From Capitulum mitella (lineage: Eukaryota; Arthropoda; Thecostraca; Pollicipedomorpha; Pollicipedidae), in the NCBI GenBank assembly GCA_030062745.1, contig CP099841.1, positions 29,949,398-30,013,397 on the forward strand: a stretch of 64,000 nucleotides of DNA. Direction: 5' to 3'. The notes below the pieces were generated by a model. The model made no database searches, was not told the origin of the DNA, and was given only the letters and a program-made list of their open reading frames with translations. Below are positions 34,990 through 46,793 of this stretch, piece by piece (positions within the stretch are counted from its first letter, which is position 1; the number at the start of each line of letters is the position of its first letter). The translations under genes were made by a program, and so were the position numbers.

Positions 34990-35515
34990 AAGCCTGTAAG
35001 GGCACCGAGAAGAAGAGAGCACATTACTGGTGACAAGTTTCAACTTTTTCACATAGCTTGGAGAGAGCAGGCGAAACGATGTAGGACGAAAATTACTTGT
35101 GACGTCACGAGAGCCAGATTTATGGAGTGGGACGACGCAAAAAAAAAACTATCCACGAAGACATAGTGAAACATGAGACGATTGAGGTATTAATGTAGCC
35201 GAGTAAATGGGGTCCGAAAACAGTAAAACCCTATCGAAGCTTGTGCAGTGGTACGACGTTATGTATGTAGATGTACCTGTCTTGCCTTTACCAAGGGGCG
35301 ACATGGAGTGCTAATGAACCTACGAAGCGATCAGTGTTTCGGTTGCAACTCGTCACAACAACGAAATGACGGCAATGAAGTACGGCATGCCTCATGCGCA
35401 CAACCGCAAACCGGAACCTGTAGAACACAAAGAAACGACGAGAATGGCAATCCAATTTTCGCACGATACAAGAGACGATGGTAATTCGCATGAATCCTTG
35501 GGCCACCAGACCGCG
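34990..35515. other. Stretch without recognised features
   Basis: No supported gene. Short frames on both strands are unrecognised. Confidence 0.45.
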
Positions 35516-35519
35516 CGGC

Positions 35520-35850
35520 GTTTTCCCGTTAACACGGCAGCGGCATTCTTCTGGATGTTTCGCGCCAGAAATTAGCGCGCCGCCGGCGAATGACGACGGA
35601 TGGTGAGCGCCCGTCCAAACCGCAGCGGGCTCATGCATATTTAAGGCGGCGGGCGCGGGCCGAGCGGCCGGCCACTCTCTGCCGGCGGCGCGACGCTGCG
35701 CCGGCGCCGACACGGGGGCCGCGCGCGGCGGGCCCAGACGCCGGCTAATCAGAATTGATTGCACCTGGCGGACGGCGGTGGCGCTCATCAGCCAGCCACA
35801 GCCGAGATTCGCCGCGAGGGCGCCAGCGCTGGCAGCGGCGGTGCCTGGGG
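35520..35850. promoter_or_regulatory. CpG-rich block with TATA-like motif
   Basis: The block is dense in GGCGCG/GCCGGC. CATGCATATTTAAGGCGGCGG at about 35633-35653 has a TATA-like TATTTAAG followed ~30 bp later by CCACTCTCTGCC, so a plus-strand promoter is conceivable. A TAATCAGAATTGATTGC phrase (35746-35762) and GA microsatellite follow. No downstream ORF supports a transcript. Confidence 0.28.
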
Positions 35851-35855
35851 GAGAC

Positions 35856-35858
<3 letters not shown>

Positions 35859-35896
<38 letters not shown>

Positions 35897-35927
35897 GAGG
35901 GGGGGAGGTAGGGAGGGAGAGAGAGAC
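35859..35927. repeat. (GA)n microsatellite with G-rich tail
   Basis: GA dinucleotides run from 35859 to 35893, then GGGGGAGG-type purine repeats to about 35927. This leaves a long poly-SL/SLPP open frame on the minus strand that is not a gene. Confidence 0.95.
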
Positions 35928-35989
35928 GCAGCAGCATAAACAATAGTGCAATAATGCATCATTGTATATAAACTTCGTGTTCACCAAAC

Positions 35990-36290
35990 TTTGCATTGGT
36001 GAACACCCAAGCCACCTTTGCATTAGTGACGTTTCCTAAACCCCTAACTTTTGATCCGATGATCTTAATTGCGCAACAGATGGCGGCCATTATTACTGTA
36101 ATTTCGCCGATCATCCTGAAAACTCGAACTGCGACTAGGCGCCTGCGGTACGGTCTGCAGACATTTTCAGCCGCCGTTCGCCGCGTTCCATTTCAGACAA
36201 CACACATTTTTATTTAAATGGGTTTCTTTTCAGTGCCATTAGATGCCCAATTACAGGGTGATTGCTTAAGCGAGAGATTATAATTAATGC
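35990..36290. promoter_or_regulatory. Candidate regulatory island
   Basis: Unique DNA with CAACAGATGGCGGCC (E-box), CCATTATTACTGTAATTTCG, TTTTATTTAAATGGG, GTGCCATTAGATGCCCAATTACAGG, GTGATTGC and GAGATTATAATTAATGCG. The dense, irregular homeodomain-type words resemble the Rx-proximal islands. Inference only. Confidence 0.35.
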
Positions 36291-36299
36291 GTCTCCATC

Positions 36300-38085
36300 T
36301 AAGGCACAACGATGTGAGGTGGAAACCTGCTATGGTTTACCGGCAACGAGCAACATCATACCGGCAACATACACCACAGGTGTTTTATGCCCTTTATCGT
36401 AGCACACGCCAGGAAACGTTACGGTCCACTCGAATTTCCAGTTCAGACGCAACAAAACGGTATAACAAAGAACAGACGACACTGTACCGGACGGCAGGTG
36501 CGGCCGCTTCAATGCCCCAAGCGGGTCAATAACATATCACGTTTTCGGGCATAATTACCACAAGTGGCATCTTGTCGAAATGTTCTGACATCAGCGCCGT
36601 CACGTGAATTGAGAAACAGATATAGGAAATTTTGCACGCCCAATCCAAGCCGTTCGTCTGTAGCACGCGAAAACCGAGGGGGGAGGGGGAGGGTGCCTTA
36701 GGAACCTCTTCCACCAATATCAGAGCTGGCTGTTAATCCACCCGGAATTTTGTCGTAAAGTCTAAAATGTTGATCAAAAGTGGCTACGCATGTACCCTGT
36801 GCGACGCTGTTTATCTGACCGCGTTTCATTTCCAGCTATTTTCGCCACACACCTGTAGTTTTGGAGTCGATCTCCACGCAATGCACCTTGAATACAATGG
36901 CTAGATAAAACTGTAAATCACAAAAGACTACTTTGCTATCGCACACCTGTCGAGGAACTTTTAGGTAACTTACGTAGGAGGCACCTAATGTAGTGTCTAT
37001 GAACCAAAAACGTATGTCGTGTCTGTTGTTTTAGAGAATATCTCCAAACACAAAGATGCGTAATGTCCTTGATGTCCTACCTTGGGATCGGTTCACACAG
37101 ACGGGCCTTCTGCCTTTCAGCCTTGTGCCTCTCAAATGGGCATTCCATCTCGATCAAGATGAAGTCATATCTCTCCGTCAGCGTCCGGAAGCATTTGAAA
37201 CCGTCCTCCGGATACTGATGCCTGAGATCCCGTACATACGAGAGCACAAAACAATCCAGAGGTCCTCCTCTACTGGAGAACATGTCGCACCTGGCATTTT
37301 CGTTTTCATGATCTGTCTCTTTTTCCGGCTCCTAACGTTAAGCCGCACCAAGTACTACACATATCGATGACATGTACATCGCTATTGGCCTGCTGTTTAT
37401 GCTACTGATGTCAAATCTGTACATGTCTGCAATGTGCCATTGCTGTATCAAGATTGTATGATAAGTTAACTAGCATTACCATCAGCATCAGAGGAATACC
37501 CAGCAATCTGCATTCCTAAATCGCAACAAAACGCCATTGCTGAACGTTGTGCAGTCACGTTTAGCACTCATCTGAAGCCCCATGCATTAACACAACTAAA
37601 AGAAGCTGCAGATATGTAAAGTCGGCTTTTATCTGTACTAGATGTGGGGATGACAGTGTTTGTGTGATGATGCTCGGACCTATGGTTTTTCGGTGCTCCA
37701 TCCCTCAGGTGCAGTAATCCTTTTTGACAGCGTTGTGGTTGTTGAGATCACAGCAGTGTTGGTTTCAGAAATGAATGACGAGTCATAGGCTGTTTAATTG
37801 CGTAACGGCTACTCGTATATGATGAAAGGACAGAGGAACATCGTGTGAGGACGCGGCCAGGGGCTAAAAAATGCCCACAATGTCCGCAAGCAAAGCCAAG
37901 CGACACAAAACTATTACCTTGGTAAAAAAGAAAATAAACAAAAAAGGAACAAAAAGGCTGAAAAGTCATGTACAGCGTTGTGGTGGATTACGACCACCCA
38001 TATGCGCTCGGAATACATTCCTTGCCTAAGTCAGAGCCGGCTGCGGCGCAAGTTCGGCTTCTGATGGTGCCGTTTCAGGCGGCCG
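36300..38085. other. Stretch without recognised genes
   Basis: Several 60-104-residue frames (for example 37056-37370, +) have no recognisable motif. Repeated ACCGGCAAC-AGCAACATCATACCGGCAAC phrases occur at 36339-36369. Confidence 0.45.
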
Positions 38086-38089
38086 TTGA

Positions 38090-38215
38090 CGGCAGTATAG
38101 TTATATGTGACAGAGGCGGCGGAGCGGTGCGTGCGGGCGTGAGTCATAGTTAATTATGTCATCCAAACGCGCGGCGCTTTATTTCTGATAATACTCCATC
38201 CAGGATTATCTGTTT
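38090..38215. promoter_or_regulatory. Small candidate regulatory element
   Basis: GCGTGAGTCATAGTTAATTATGTCATCC (TGAGTCA AP-1-like and TTAATTA) is set in GC-rich DNA and followed by TTTATTTCTGATAATAC. Confidence 0.28.
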
Positions 38216-39520
38216 TTCAGCAGTCGAGTGTCAAATAAAAAATACCGTCTGGGTAAACATCTCATAAAAGTCATGGAAGTCACACGTTGATCTCAGACCA
38301 TTGACAGTAAAGGTTCCTAGTTTTTTCACCAGCTTTGATAATCCATTGAATTTCCCATGCGGCACCATGGTTGCCACAGAATTTCGCAACGCTGCACACG
38401 CAAGAAAGATTATGTCTAGAACCTATAAATTGCGTTGTTCTAATCGAACTCTGAGTTTCATTTCATAATCTCAGTGACTGGTATAACTAAGGCGATGGGT
38501 CAGGGCGCGACGTGAAGCCTGTGACAGGAACGTTTCAATGCGACCTCGTCGACCAGATCATAGCATGCATTAGTCCTACGACTGGCGTTTTTCTTATTTT
38601 CAAGAATGTATGTGTTTCCATGATACTGTAAAGGATTCTGGAGACCTCTGGAAAGGCAAAAAGGTGCTCGCCGCCCGGTCGTAAATGAGCTGGTATGTAG
38701 TCAAGCATGCAGGCATGGAAGCATGAAAGCAAACATACCTGTATTGATATCGGTTGTCAGAGGCTTTTACGAATGACACGTCGCTGTTACAGCTCTGCAA
38801 TATCTTAAACAGTGAAAAGGACAAAAATCGTTGTCAGTACGGAAATGAACGACATTTTCCATACTGATTCCATTTCCGACATAAATTACCCCAAAACCGA
38901 CCCAAACCCATTTTCAGATCATACCAGATCAGTAACCGCACATTAACTTGGAGAGGTCTCTGATCTTTCAAAGCCTGATAGGCTGCGAAGCATATGTCCA
39001 GACAATCCAGGATCAAGAACTGGTCCTACATCTCATCATACTCCTAAGGAAGAAGTCAGACGTGATTCTGATCCAGAAAAAAACGGCTTGGAAGTACTCG
39101 GAAACAGCGTCATAACTCGGTGACCTGACATGATCTGGTAATAATTTATTTGCGGAAAAGATGGAGCAAGCACGTAAAGTCGGCTAGTGGAAATTCCGAA
39201 TAACTGATGTTCATCGCCGGCGGTCTAAGAAAACTTCAATGGCGGGGGGGTAGGGGGCGGGGGATCCACTCCCTCGTTCGGCGAGGGTTGATAATTGGGC
39301 CGGCTGGTGCGAGGAAAACATTGGTTCGACGATTTCCAAGCCGTCACGGGCCTTGGACTAAACCGACGCCAGCCCCGCCGAAACACCATCAGGCTATCTC
39401 AAGCAAGGGCCACACTGAACACGTACGATCTTTTTTGCCAAGCTGCGATTCATGCCGTGGACCACCATCAAACGAAGGTAGCAGACCCCGACGATTGGAT
39501 TGTTCGTCAGAGCCGGCAGA
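38216..39520. other. Stretch without recognised features
   Basis: No supported gene or repeat. Confidence 0.5.
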
Positions 39521-39524
39521 CGGT

Positions 39525-39780
39525 GCCGCCGTAAAGCTGCGGCGCCGGCCGGTGTCATCAATGACTGCCCGTTAATCACGCCGCCCGCCGAGCACGCCCC
39601 TGCCCCATTCGGAGTGTCGCATTACGACAACAAAGGCGGCGGTTATGGGCCGGCGGTGTTGGCTGCCTGTCTCTGATATTCATAGCCCGCCGGCGGCAGG
39701 CAGGCAGGACACAATGCTGCCGGCAGTGGCGGCGGGGCCGGCCATCTGCAGGTCCCCGGGGAGGTCTGACGCAGGCCGGC
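39525..39780. promoter_or_regulatory. GC-rich candidate regulatory block
   Basis: CGCCGGCCGGTGTCATCAATGACTGCCCGTTAATCACGCCGCCC and GTCGCATTACGACAACAAAGGCGGCGGTTATGGG are embedded in CpG-rich DNA directly before a 41-bp minisatellite whose unit shares the CCGCCGGC vocabulary. Confidence 0.28.
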
Positions 39781-39787
39781 GTCATCT

Positions 39788-40165
39788 GCACCCTGTGCGG
39801 CTACTGTAGCCGCCGGCCGGTGTTATGTGTACTCTGCCTGGCTGATGTAGCCGCTGGCTGGTGTTATCTGCACCCTGCTCGGCCACTGTAGCCGCCGGCT
39901 GGTGTTATCTGTACCCTGCTCGGCTACTGTAGCCGCCGGCTGGTGTTATCTGTACTCTGCTCGGCTACTGTAGCCGCCGGCTGGTGTTATCTGCACCCTG
40001 CCCGGCTACTGTAGCCGCCGGCTGGTGTTATCTGTACCCTGCTCGGCTACTGTAACCGCCGGCTGGTGTTATCTGCACCCTGCCCGGCTACTGTAGCCGC
40101 CGACTGGTGTTATCTGTACCCTGCCTGGCTGATGTAACCGCCGGCCGGTTATATCAGCCGTACCC
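39788..40165. repeat. 41-bp minisatellite, about nine copies
   Basis: The unit is CTGTAGCCGCCGGCTGG followed by TGTTATCTGTACCCTGCTCGGCTA. The copies alternate between TGTACCCTGCTCGG and TGCACCCTGCCCGG variants in the centre, suggesting two-unit (82-bp) duplication steps. The edges are more diverged. Confidence 0.93.
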
Positions 40166-40169
40166 TGCT

Positions 40170-41690
40170 TGGATACATCTGGTTGATCATCAATATGACG
40201 ATGATCACTATCAGTTGCTTGGTCCCCAAATACATTGATTCTATGACCAAACGTTATTGGCAGAGTCAAATCCAAGAACGCAAAGAACAATGCACAAATG
40301 AAAAAGAACGTAAGCGACAAGAGCAGAACTGACACACGACAATACAACGGTAAGAAGGCTTTAAACATGACTAGAGTGCACGACAAAAGACTAAAATACA
40401 GAAGGAACCGCAGTAAAATATCATTACGTTCATCACAGTCATTGCCACTTAGTCAGTCCAAGCAACGGTCTCGCTCTCACGCGAGAGGCGGACAGGCTCC
40501 TGAACACCCTGGTATCGCAGAACCTGCTCCCGGGAGCCGAGACTCGGCAACTACAAGACCGTGGGGCCAGCTCCGGCCACACGCGGGGCAACTGGAGGAG
40601 ATCGGTGGTAGTGCCCAGGGTGACGCAGATTTGCCACTGTAGACGCAGACACATCACTGCGGTGGGCGCGGAAGCTACGCTGGGTGGTGGGCGCCTTTGG
40701 GCACCGAAACAGGCGATGCATCATCACAATATCGCACTCATCGCCCATTGTATCCAGCTTTGGTGTCTTGGGTGTCAGCTTATCCATTGTGTCCAAATGG
40801 GCCTTTTCAGCTGCTCAAAACGGGACAGCTGTGTGAAGGAGAACATGCGTTCTGAGTGGGCGAGCAGTGAAAACAGCACGAGGACGGCGGTTGACATCCC
40901 GAATGCAGTGCCTTTGAATGACACCATGTACGGACCAATCAGACAGTACAAAGTATGATGGAAGACAATGGTTTTCGATTACAAACTTCTTGACGTCATG
41001 AGACAGGACAGGCTGTGTGCGAGGTTAGAAAGACCGCTGACAGTGATGCAGCAACGACGTACAGCTACAGACACGTGTACGTCCAACGATAAAATAGCGC
41101 CCACCATACACATTTAGCGACCTAATTGATGATGATGGACGCAGAAAAACGGAGCTAAGATTAATGCCAACATCAGCAGCGGTACGACATTGGCGTGTCT
41201 CGAAAAGGACGGCCAACGTCCAAGTCGCCACTTTAATTGTGTCCTTTATCCGAGTCTGCAGACACGCTGCCAGAATGGCTGGTTCTCCCGGATGGGAGAC
41301 CTGGACATCATCTGCATGCATAGCAATTTCAGCGTCAGACAGGGGAGATGGACAGCCAGTTTTAAATGGTAAAAACGGAGCCGATCAGCGGTCCCTGGAC
41401 AGTGCGTGGGCCAGGGTGGCTCAAACTGTGACGCCCTAGACACTTTAATAACGTCTGTTTTGGAAGTGATGACATCACTCGACGAAAACTGGACGTCCAA
41501 GTGGCGAAAAAGTGATCTTATTTTGAAATATGCTTCAGTTTGTTCGGCAGGCCCTGCGTTCCGCACTTACAGGCCCAGACCATTTGTTTCATTTTCTACT
41601 TGCTATCGGATACTTTTCGTGTTTTTTTTTCTGCCGATTTCTCATCCAGGCGGCTCTGATGCCCAAAGCAGTAATCCTATGACTTTGTCT
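40170..41690. other. Stretch without recognised genes
   Basis: Open frames on both strands of up to ~117 residues have no recognisable domains. Confidence 0.45.
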
Positions 41691-41699
41691 GCTATCCCT

Positions 41700-42235
41700 T
41701 CCGCACACAGCGGCGGCGGGGACTGAGCGTTGCCGGGTGGTCAGACGGCAGTGCGCGGCGCGTGAGACTCGGCGCGGCCGGGCGGCGCCGCTGCGGCAGC
41801 TCGCGGTGCGCGCGCTCTGACGGTCGGCGGCGCGGCGGCGCTGACAGCGGCGCTGTGTAGCCGGCGGCCGCGCCACGCCGACACGGGAAGGCAATCAGGG
41901 CGCCGCTGCCCCAGGAGGCCGCCGCCGCCGCTAAGCCCGGCCGGTGATAAACGAGCAGGATTCGCCGAGATTTGGCCGCCAACGAGCTGGTCCTGGTCAG
42001 CCGCGGCCGCCGCCGGCCCCATTGGAATGCATTGGCCGCCGCTGCTTACGGTCAGCCGGTGAATGCGTACGTTGGGGCCGGAGCCTCGGTCGACCGGCGG
42101 CGATAAGGATTGCATTCGGCGGCCGTTGTCGGGCCGTTAACGGCTTCAATTTGCCAGGCAGAAGCGCCCGAAGCAACAATCTCCGAGGGATTTAACTTTT
42201 TTCGGACGTTCGGACGGCGCCGGAAAAGCAAATCG
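41700..42235. promoter_or_regulatory. GC-rich candidate regulatory island
   Basis: CpG-dense DNA with CGGTGATAAACGAGC, CCCATTGGAATGCATTGGCCGCC, GGCGATAAGGATTGCATTCGGCGG, GGCTTCAATTTGCC and GAAGCAACAATCTCC. It has no tandem period, and the multiple open frames reflect GC content. It is comparable to the island at 5640-6170 in the Rx intron. Confidence 0.33.
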
Positions 42236-42364
42236 CCTCTGCTTTCTTATGTTTGGGGGAAGATGGACACGTAGAGCCGCCGGTTTTCTAACGTTTGCGA
42301 GCTCGGTCCAGCCCGAAGGCTGTCACGGGACACGTACGTTGATTTTCAAGGCATGTGAAGCGGG

Positions 42365-42675
42365 AAATGTAACCATGCTCTCCCTCGACGTCGCAGGAGA
42401 GGGTGCAACTCCGCCGCCCCTCATAAGATCCCGAAGACACGGACGAATGTAACCCCACCCTTCCTCCGCGTGATGCCGATGACGTAGACGGGCCTAACAC
42501 TACCCTCCCTTCGTGTGATCCCCGGCGACGCAGGTGAGTGTAATCCGACCTTCTCCCCATATGATCTGCGACACAGGTAAGCGTGATCCTGCCCTCCGTC
42601 CGTGCGATGTCGGCGCCGTGCAGGCAGGCGCAATGCCATGTTCGGTGCATGTGATGCCGGCGCGGCAGGTGTGCT
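42365..42675. repeat. Diverged ~53-58-bp minisatellite
   Basis: About six units each contain a GTGTGATCCCCGGCGACGCAGG-like segment, then TGAGTGTAATCC, then GACCCTCCCTTC. They are heavily diverged (GTGATGCCGATGACGTAGACGGG, GCGATGTCGGCGCCGTGCAGGC), so the array is old. Confidence 0.7.
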
Positions 42676-42689
42676 GGCCACCGCAGCTC

Positions 42690-44430
42690 CGGGTCGATAA
42701 TGCCTCGCCGGCGTCGGATCGGCCGCGCCGGACGTCCGCTCGTCCTTTGTCGGCGCGTCGGAAGCGGCGCCGACGCCGCTGAAAGCCGACGACGCGCCCG
42801 CGCCGGCCCAATCGACGACACGCCATTGTGCCCCTGTTTAAACAGTGAAACAGCATTTTCGCCGAATAAAGAGCATCACTCACCGGCGGGCGGGCGGCCG
42901 GTGTTCAAGTCGTGCCTGGAAAGTGTGGCGAGCGCTGGTAAACGTCACGCTGTTCCTTTTCTTTTCCCGTCTGGCCATTTCGGAATGGGTTTTGCATTTG
43001 GTATTGCCATTGTTCATTAGTGAATAATCATATTTATCCGGAAAACATAAGCAAGAGAACACTCCAGCAAATGTAACTGGAAGGACGCACAATGCCGTTT
43101 TTTCCAGCATACCTACCATTTGGAAGCACGTTATTTCAAAGAAGCTGGCCATGTTCAGCAAACAAATTTCCTTCCTTGTCCGTCATGCCTTGTTTCGTGT
43201 CTGCGATGCATCGTGTACAATAGCGTCGTAATATTACGCTATTTAGCGCAACACAAGCAATTCAAAATGTTTCCGCTTCTAACAATTTTTCAACCTGAAC
43301 ATTTCACATCAACTACGTAGCCTCACACGGGCAGCTGGTCCTTTATGTCGGTTGTTTTAGACCATGAAGGGGTGGAAATGGGACATAATAAGAATAAGCA
43401 TCTAGCTCAGGGGTTAAACTGCATATTGCAATTGTTCATTGGTAACGCCAGTCCTGTGCGTCCCCGTTTCCCTTCAGTTTACATTTGACGCTGACACGCA
43501 GTCTCTTAAAGTCATAGCAATACTTTCCAACGCACCAGAGGAATACTCTTCAATTTCGTCTCCGTCATCAGGGCTTCTCTATATATCCGCTGAAAGTCCC
43601 CAGATTTTGCACAGTATTTCCCAGTTCTGGTTTTTATTATGACGATTTTAAATGTTTTCTGATATCCCTTATGGACAAAGCAGGAAAATTATTTTATGAT
43701 CTCGCCCATCTCTCACCTTCCAAGGCTCTGCACTGACTGGTAATTAAGTGGGTTACAAGGGGTTAAGAAGGTTTACTCTTGCCTTAAGGAGCATTTTGAC
43801 TAACGAGGGGATTGATTCGGCCCACTGAACGCGGAAAAACAACGGAAGATATCTCTTGACGAAAAAAGAGCGCTTGCCAAAAAAGCCACATGGTAATTTG
43901 TTATTCACAATGTTTGAAATATTTGCAATCCCTATCCAAAGACAATGACAATAACAAATAACAACGACACTGACAATGACAACAAGGATAACGAATCTGC
44001 AAGATCATCATCTGTCAGGTTGGGCATAGGAGCTTGCTGAGTACCTCCTTATGACCAAGCAGTGCTTTAGTTTGTACAAAAAATTGCAAAACCACGGAAC
44101 ATGCCTTGAAAAAAATGGCCATACATCTTCGGGACCGGAAGTAACCCCAGAGTGAAGTTGACCTGAAAATACGCAGAACTGAATAGAATTCAACCAACAA
44201 AGTCTCAACAAACAAACATTCATCTGCTCCATGCCAATCCACAGTTGCAGAGAGAAATCAGACGGAGGGCTGAATCGACCCCCTCTGTGGAGCGATGGTT
44301 AAGTAAATCGTTGACGCATTGTACTTGCCCAAATGCTACTTTGGAGCACCCCTTTTTACATGAAAAAAACAACAAAGCGCTAAACTACAACAAGCCTTCA
44401 AAGATGGTTTACAACTACATTTGTCCATAG
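42690..44430. other. Stretch without recognised genes
   Basis: A GC-rich start (to ~42900) gives way to AT-leaning DNA. A short imperfect AACAATGACAA / AATGACAATAAC repeat occurs at 43942-43992. No supported gene. Confidence 0.45.
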
Positions 44431-44439
44431 CACGGGACG

Positions 44440-44590
44440 TAATAAACAGGCAGTAATTGGCGCCCGCACGTGTCGGTATGAGGCAGCCACAGGCGTTGGC
44501 ACGTGCCGGCGCGGGACAGGCACCGGCGCCGTGGGGTCCGCGGACAACTTGGGCCGTAACGGGCGGTAATTGAAAGACCCCTTGCACTTT
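44440..44590. promoter_or_regulatory. Candidate element with duplicated TAATTG sites
   Basis: CAGGCAGTAATTGGCGCCC (44449) and GGGCGGTAATTGAAAGACC (44562) sit at either end of a GC-rich core with CACGTGTCGG and GGCACGTGCCGG (two CACGTG E-boxes). It is compact and unique. Regulatory role inferred. Confidence 0.35.
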
Positions 44591-44599
44591 TGAGTTTTA

Positions 44600-45545
44600 G
44601 TCTGGTCCAATCCAACCAGCTTAAAGGCAATAGCGAATACCTTTGATAGACAGCAATCACATACTTAAATACGTCTAGATGAGTAGTTAAATTCGTGCAT
44701 GCAGATAGAAGTGGACTTATGGTAGAGGGAGGCTTCTTCACGCAACAGAAGCTGCCTACCGGAGTTCATGCGACCAAAAGGTTGTGAAATCAGACGTTCA
44801 TTGTTCTTGGACGTGGCAGTGTCGTCCAAGAACAAAAGTGGTTTTTTGTGAAGTGATGTCTTCAGCATCGTGTGACTATGAATCACCAGTAATCGTTGGG
44901 AAAGCCTTTTATGAATACAGAGGCGTGAAAAAGGGAGCCACGGCTCTTAGGCTCCTCTTTGTGGGAGGTCCATGGTGATGCGTATACACACATGCCGCGA
45001 AATCTACCACTGCGCGTTCCATTTTTTTGGTTACTAGTGCTGTTATATGCCACAACTTTTAACAAAGTTCCGCGGGCATGAATTTTTGCTTTTTGAGTAA
45101 ATGGCTGTTACTGTCGAAGAAGATCACGCGAAACCCATGACACCTTTTCCAGCCATGTCAATGCAACTCGCGGACAATAATATGAAATAATTAAATAGCA
45201 ATGGTAGGAAATCCAAACTTGACACTATGGAACAATGAGGCAAAACGAGTACAGCGTTGTCTTTTCGGTTAAAGGTTAAATCCAGTTGGACCACTTTTAG
45301 TCACACCTTTGCCTTACCGAGGACTTCAAAGGAGATTACGTCGGTGGATTCTGGCTTCCATTAGGTCCTGTGGGACGTAACCTTCAAAGGGTGCTTTTGG
45401 TAGATATGGTATGGTAGTAGATACACAACGATTTCTGGCAATGAACAGGGACTGACGTTAACTTTACTATGCAAATTAGCGTTTCGACCTCTTCGTGACT
45501 CCTCCAAAGTCAGTACAGGATAAAAAGGGCAACGATCACTATTCA
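44600..45545. other. Stretch without recognised features
   Basis: No supported gene. It contains a short inverted pair GTTCTTGGACG-TGGCAGTG-TCGTCCAAGAACA around 44809-44836. Confidence 0.5.
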
Positions 45546-45549
45546 TGAC

Positions 45550-46793
45550 TTAACCCTATTCCAAACAGGTGGGGTCTGAATCCGCCCCCTTCAGGTTTTT
45601 TGCTTGCCAATTCCAGGGTTTTACTTGTCTTTACTTGTCCTAGCAATTCTTTCTACGTACTATGACAAAATTTCGAAATTCTATTTTGCTCAGGGGCGGA
45701 GCCAGGTAACGTTTTTGGGAGACACCTCAGACCATTTTGGCCCTGTTGATGGTAAAAGGAAAACGACTGCCAAAAATAACATTTTTAAGATAGAATTTAA
45801 CACTTCATATGGTTGTATAGCTAAATAATCGGAAAACATACTTACGCAATTTTGTTAATATGAGACCACTGTACAAGGTCAGGTCAGGGCCAAAAGTCAA
45901 CATTCGTTTTTATAGTAATATCTTCGGCGCTATCCCTTCAAATGCCAAACCCGGAATATATATGACGCGGAACTTGTTTTGAACTCTTTTTTTGAACAAA
46001 ACTTGAACTCTACTTGCCTATCAAGTTTCAGCTTGATATCAGGTCGAGTCACGGAGCTATGACCTAAAATGTCAGTGCGCGTACCCTATATCACAATAGC
46101 CATAAATTAGAATTTTTGAAACAGAGTGAGTTCAAATGATTGAAGACGTTTTGAGATAGTATTAAATGCACACGAGATCATTCCAAGTGAGCCCAAAGTC
46201 ACTGGAGGTCAGTTAAGGTCAAAGGTCATAAGGTGATCTGAAGAACATTTGGTCATGACAGTTCCCCCTTCTTCATGCCCATGGCACCGCCTATGCTAAC
46301 ATTACACAAACATTGTAATGCGATTTGTACTTTTTCAACATAACATGATTAACATAAACATAACATAACACAACATAACATGACAAAAAAATGTTTTTAT
46401 CTTTTTTGTTCATTCAGCTGTTGAAAAAACTAATCCTCCTGTTTTTGAAACCCTGTGAATGCCCGTGACTTTTCTCAAAATTTCTAATGTACGTACCAAT
46501 GGCAAAAGTCCCATCCATGGTCTCTCGATTCAAGGCAATTTCATCGAAATCGATCCATAAACAAGGAAGTTATAAGAAATCTAAAAATATCCTGAATTTG
46601 GCATTTTCCCCCGGGATCCACCCCTTCCAAAATCCTGAAAACTTCGTCTTTAAAAGTGCAGTTTACCTCATGGCGGATTGATTGCCGTTTGTTGCGATGA
46701 AATCGGAAGTGTAGTTCTGGAGATCTCAGGGGGGCCGAATCTCCCCCCTGCCGGGAATCGGCCATGCCGTCTAGCTTCCGGGAATAGGATTAA
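45550..46793 (-). mobile_element. piggyBac-like MITE, copy 3
   Basis: The orientation is inverse to copies 1 and 2. TTAA lies at 45550-45553 and 46790-46793; the termini are CCCTATTCC and GGAATAGGA (one mismatch). The phrase GGCCATGCCGTCTAGC near 46760 is the inverse of the copy 1 left end. It has a private expansion of an ACATAAC microsatellite (about 46337-46384). The half-sites AGGTCA-GTTA-AGGTCA-A-AGGTCA lie at 46206-46228. Confidence 0.84.

Noticed and set aside
35288-35962. 224-residue minus-strand open frame, the longest in the window
   Set aside because: Its N-terminal part is just the GA microsatellite read as Ser-Leu/Pro, the middle is a GC-rich block, and nothing resembles a domain.
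39788-40165. CRISPR-like repeat array
   Set aside because: The repeats are head-to-tail without unique spacers and the genome is eukaryotic; it is a minisatellite.
43395-43425. tRNA-like A-box phrase (TAGCTCAGGGGTTAAA)
   Set aside because: No B-box (GGTTCGANTCC) or cloverleaf follows at the right distance.
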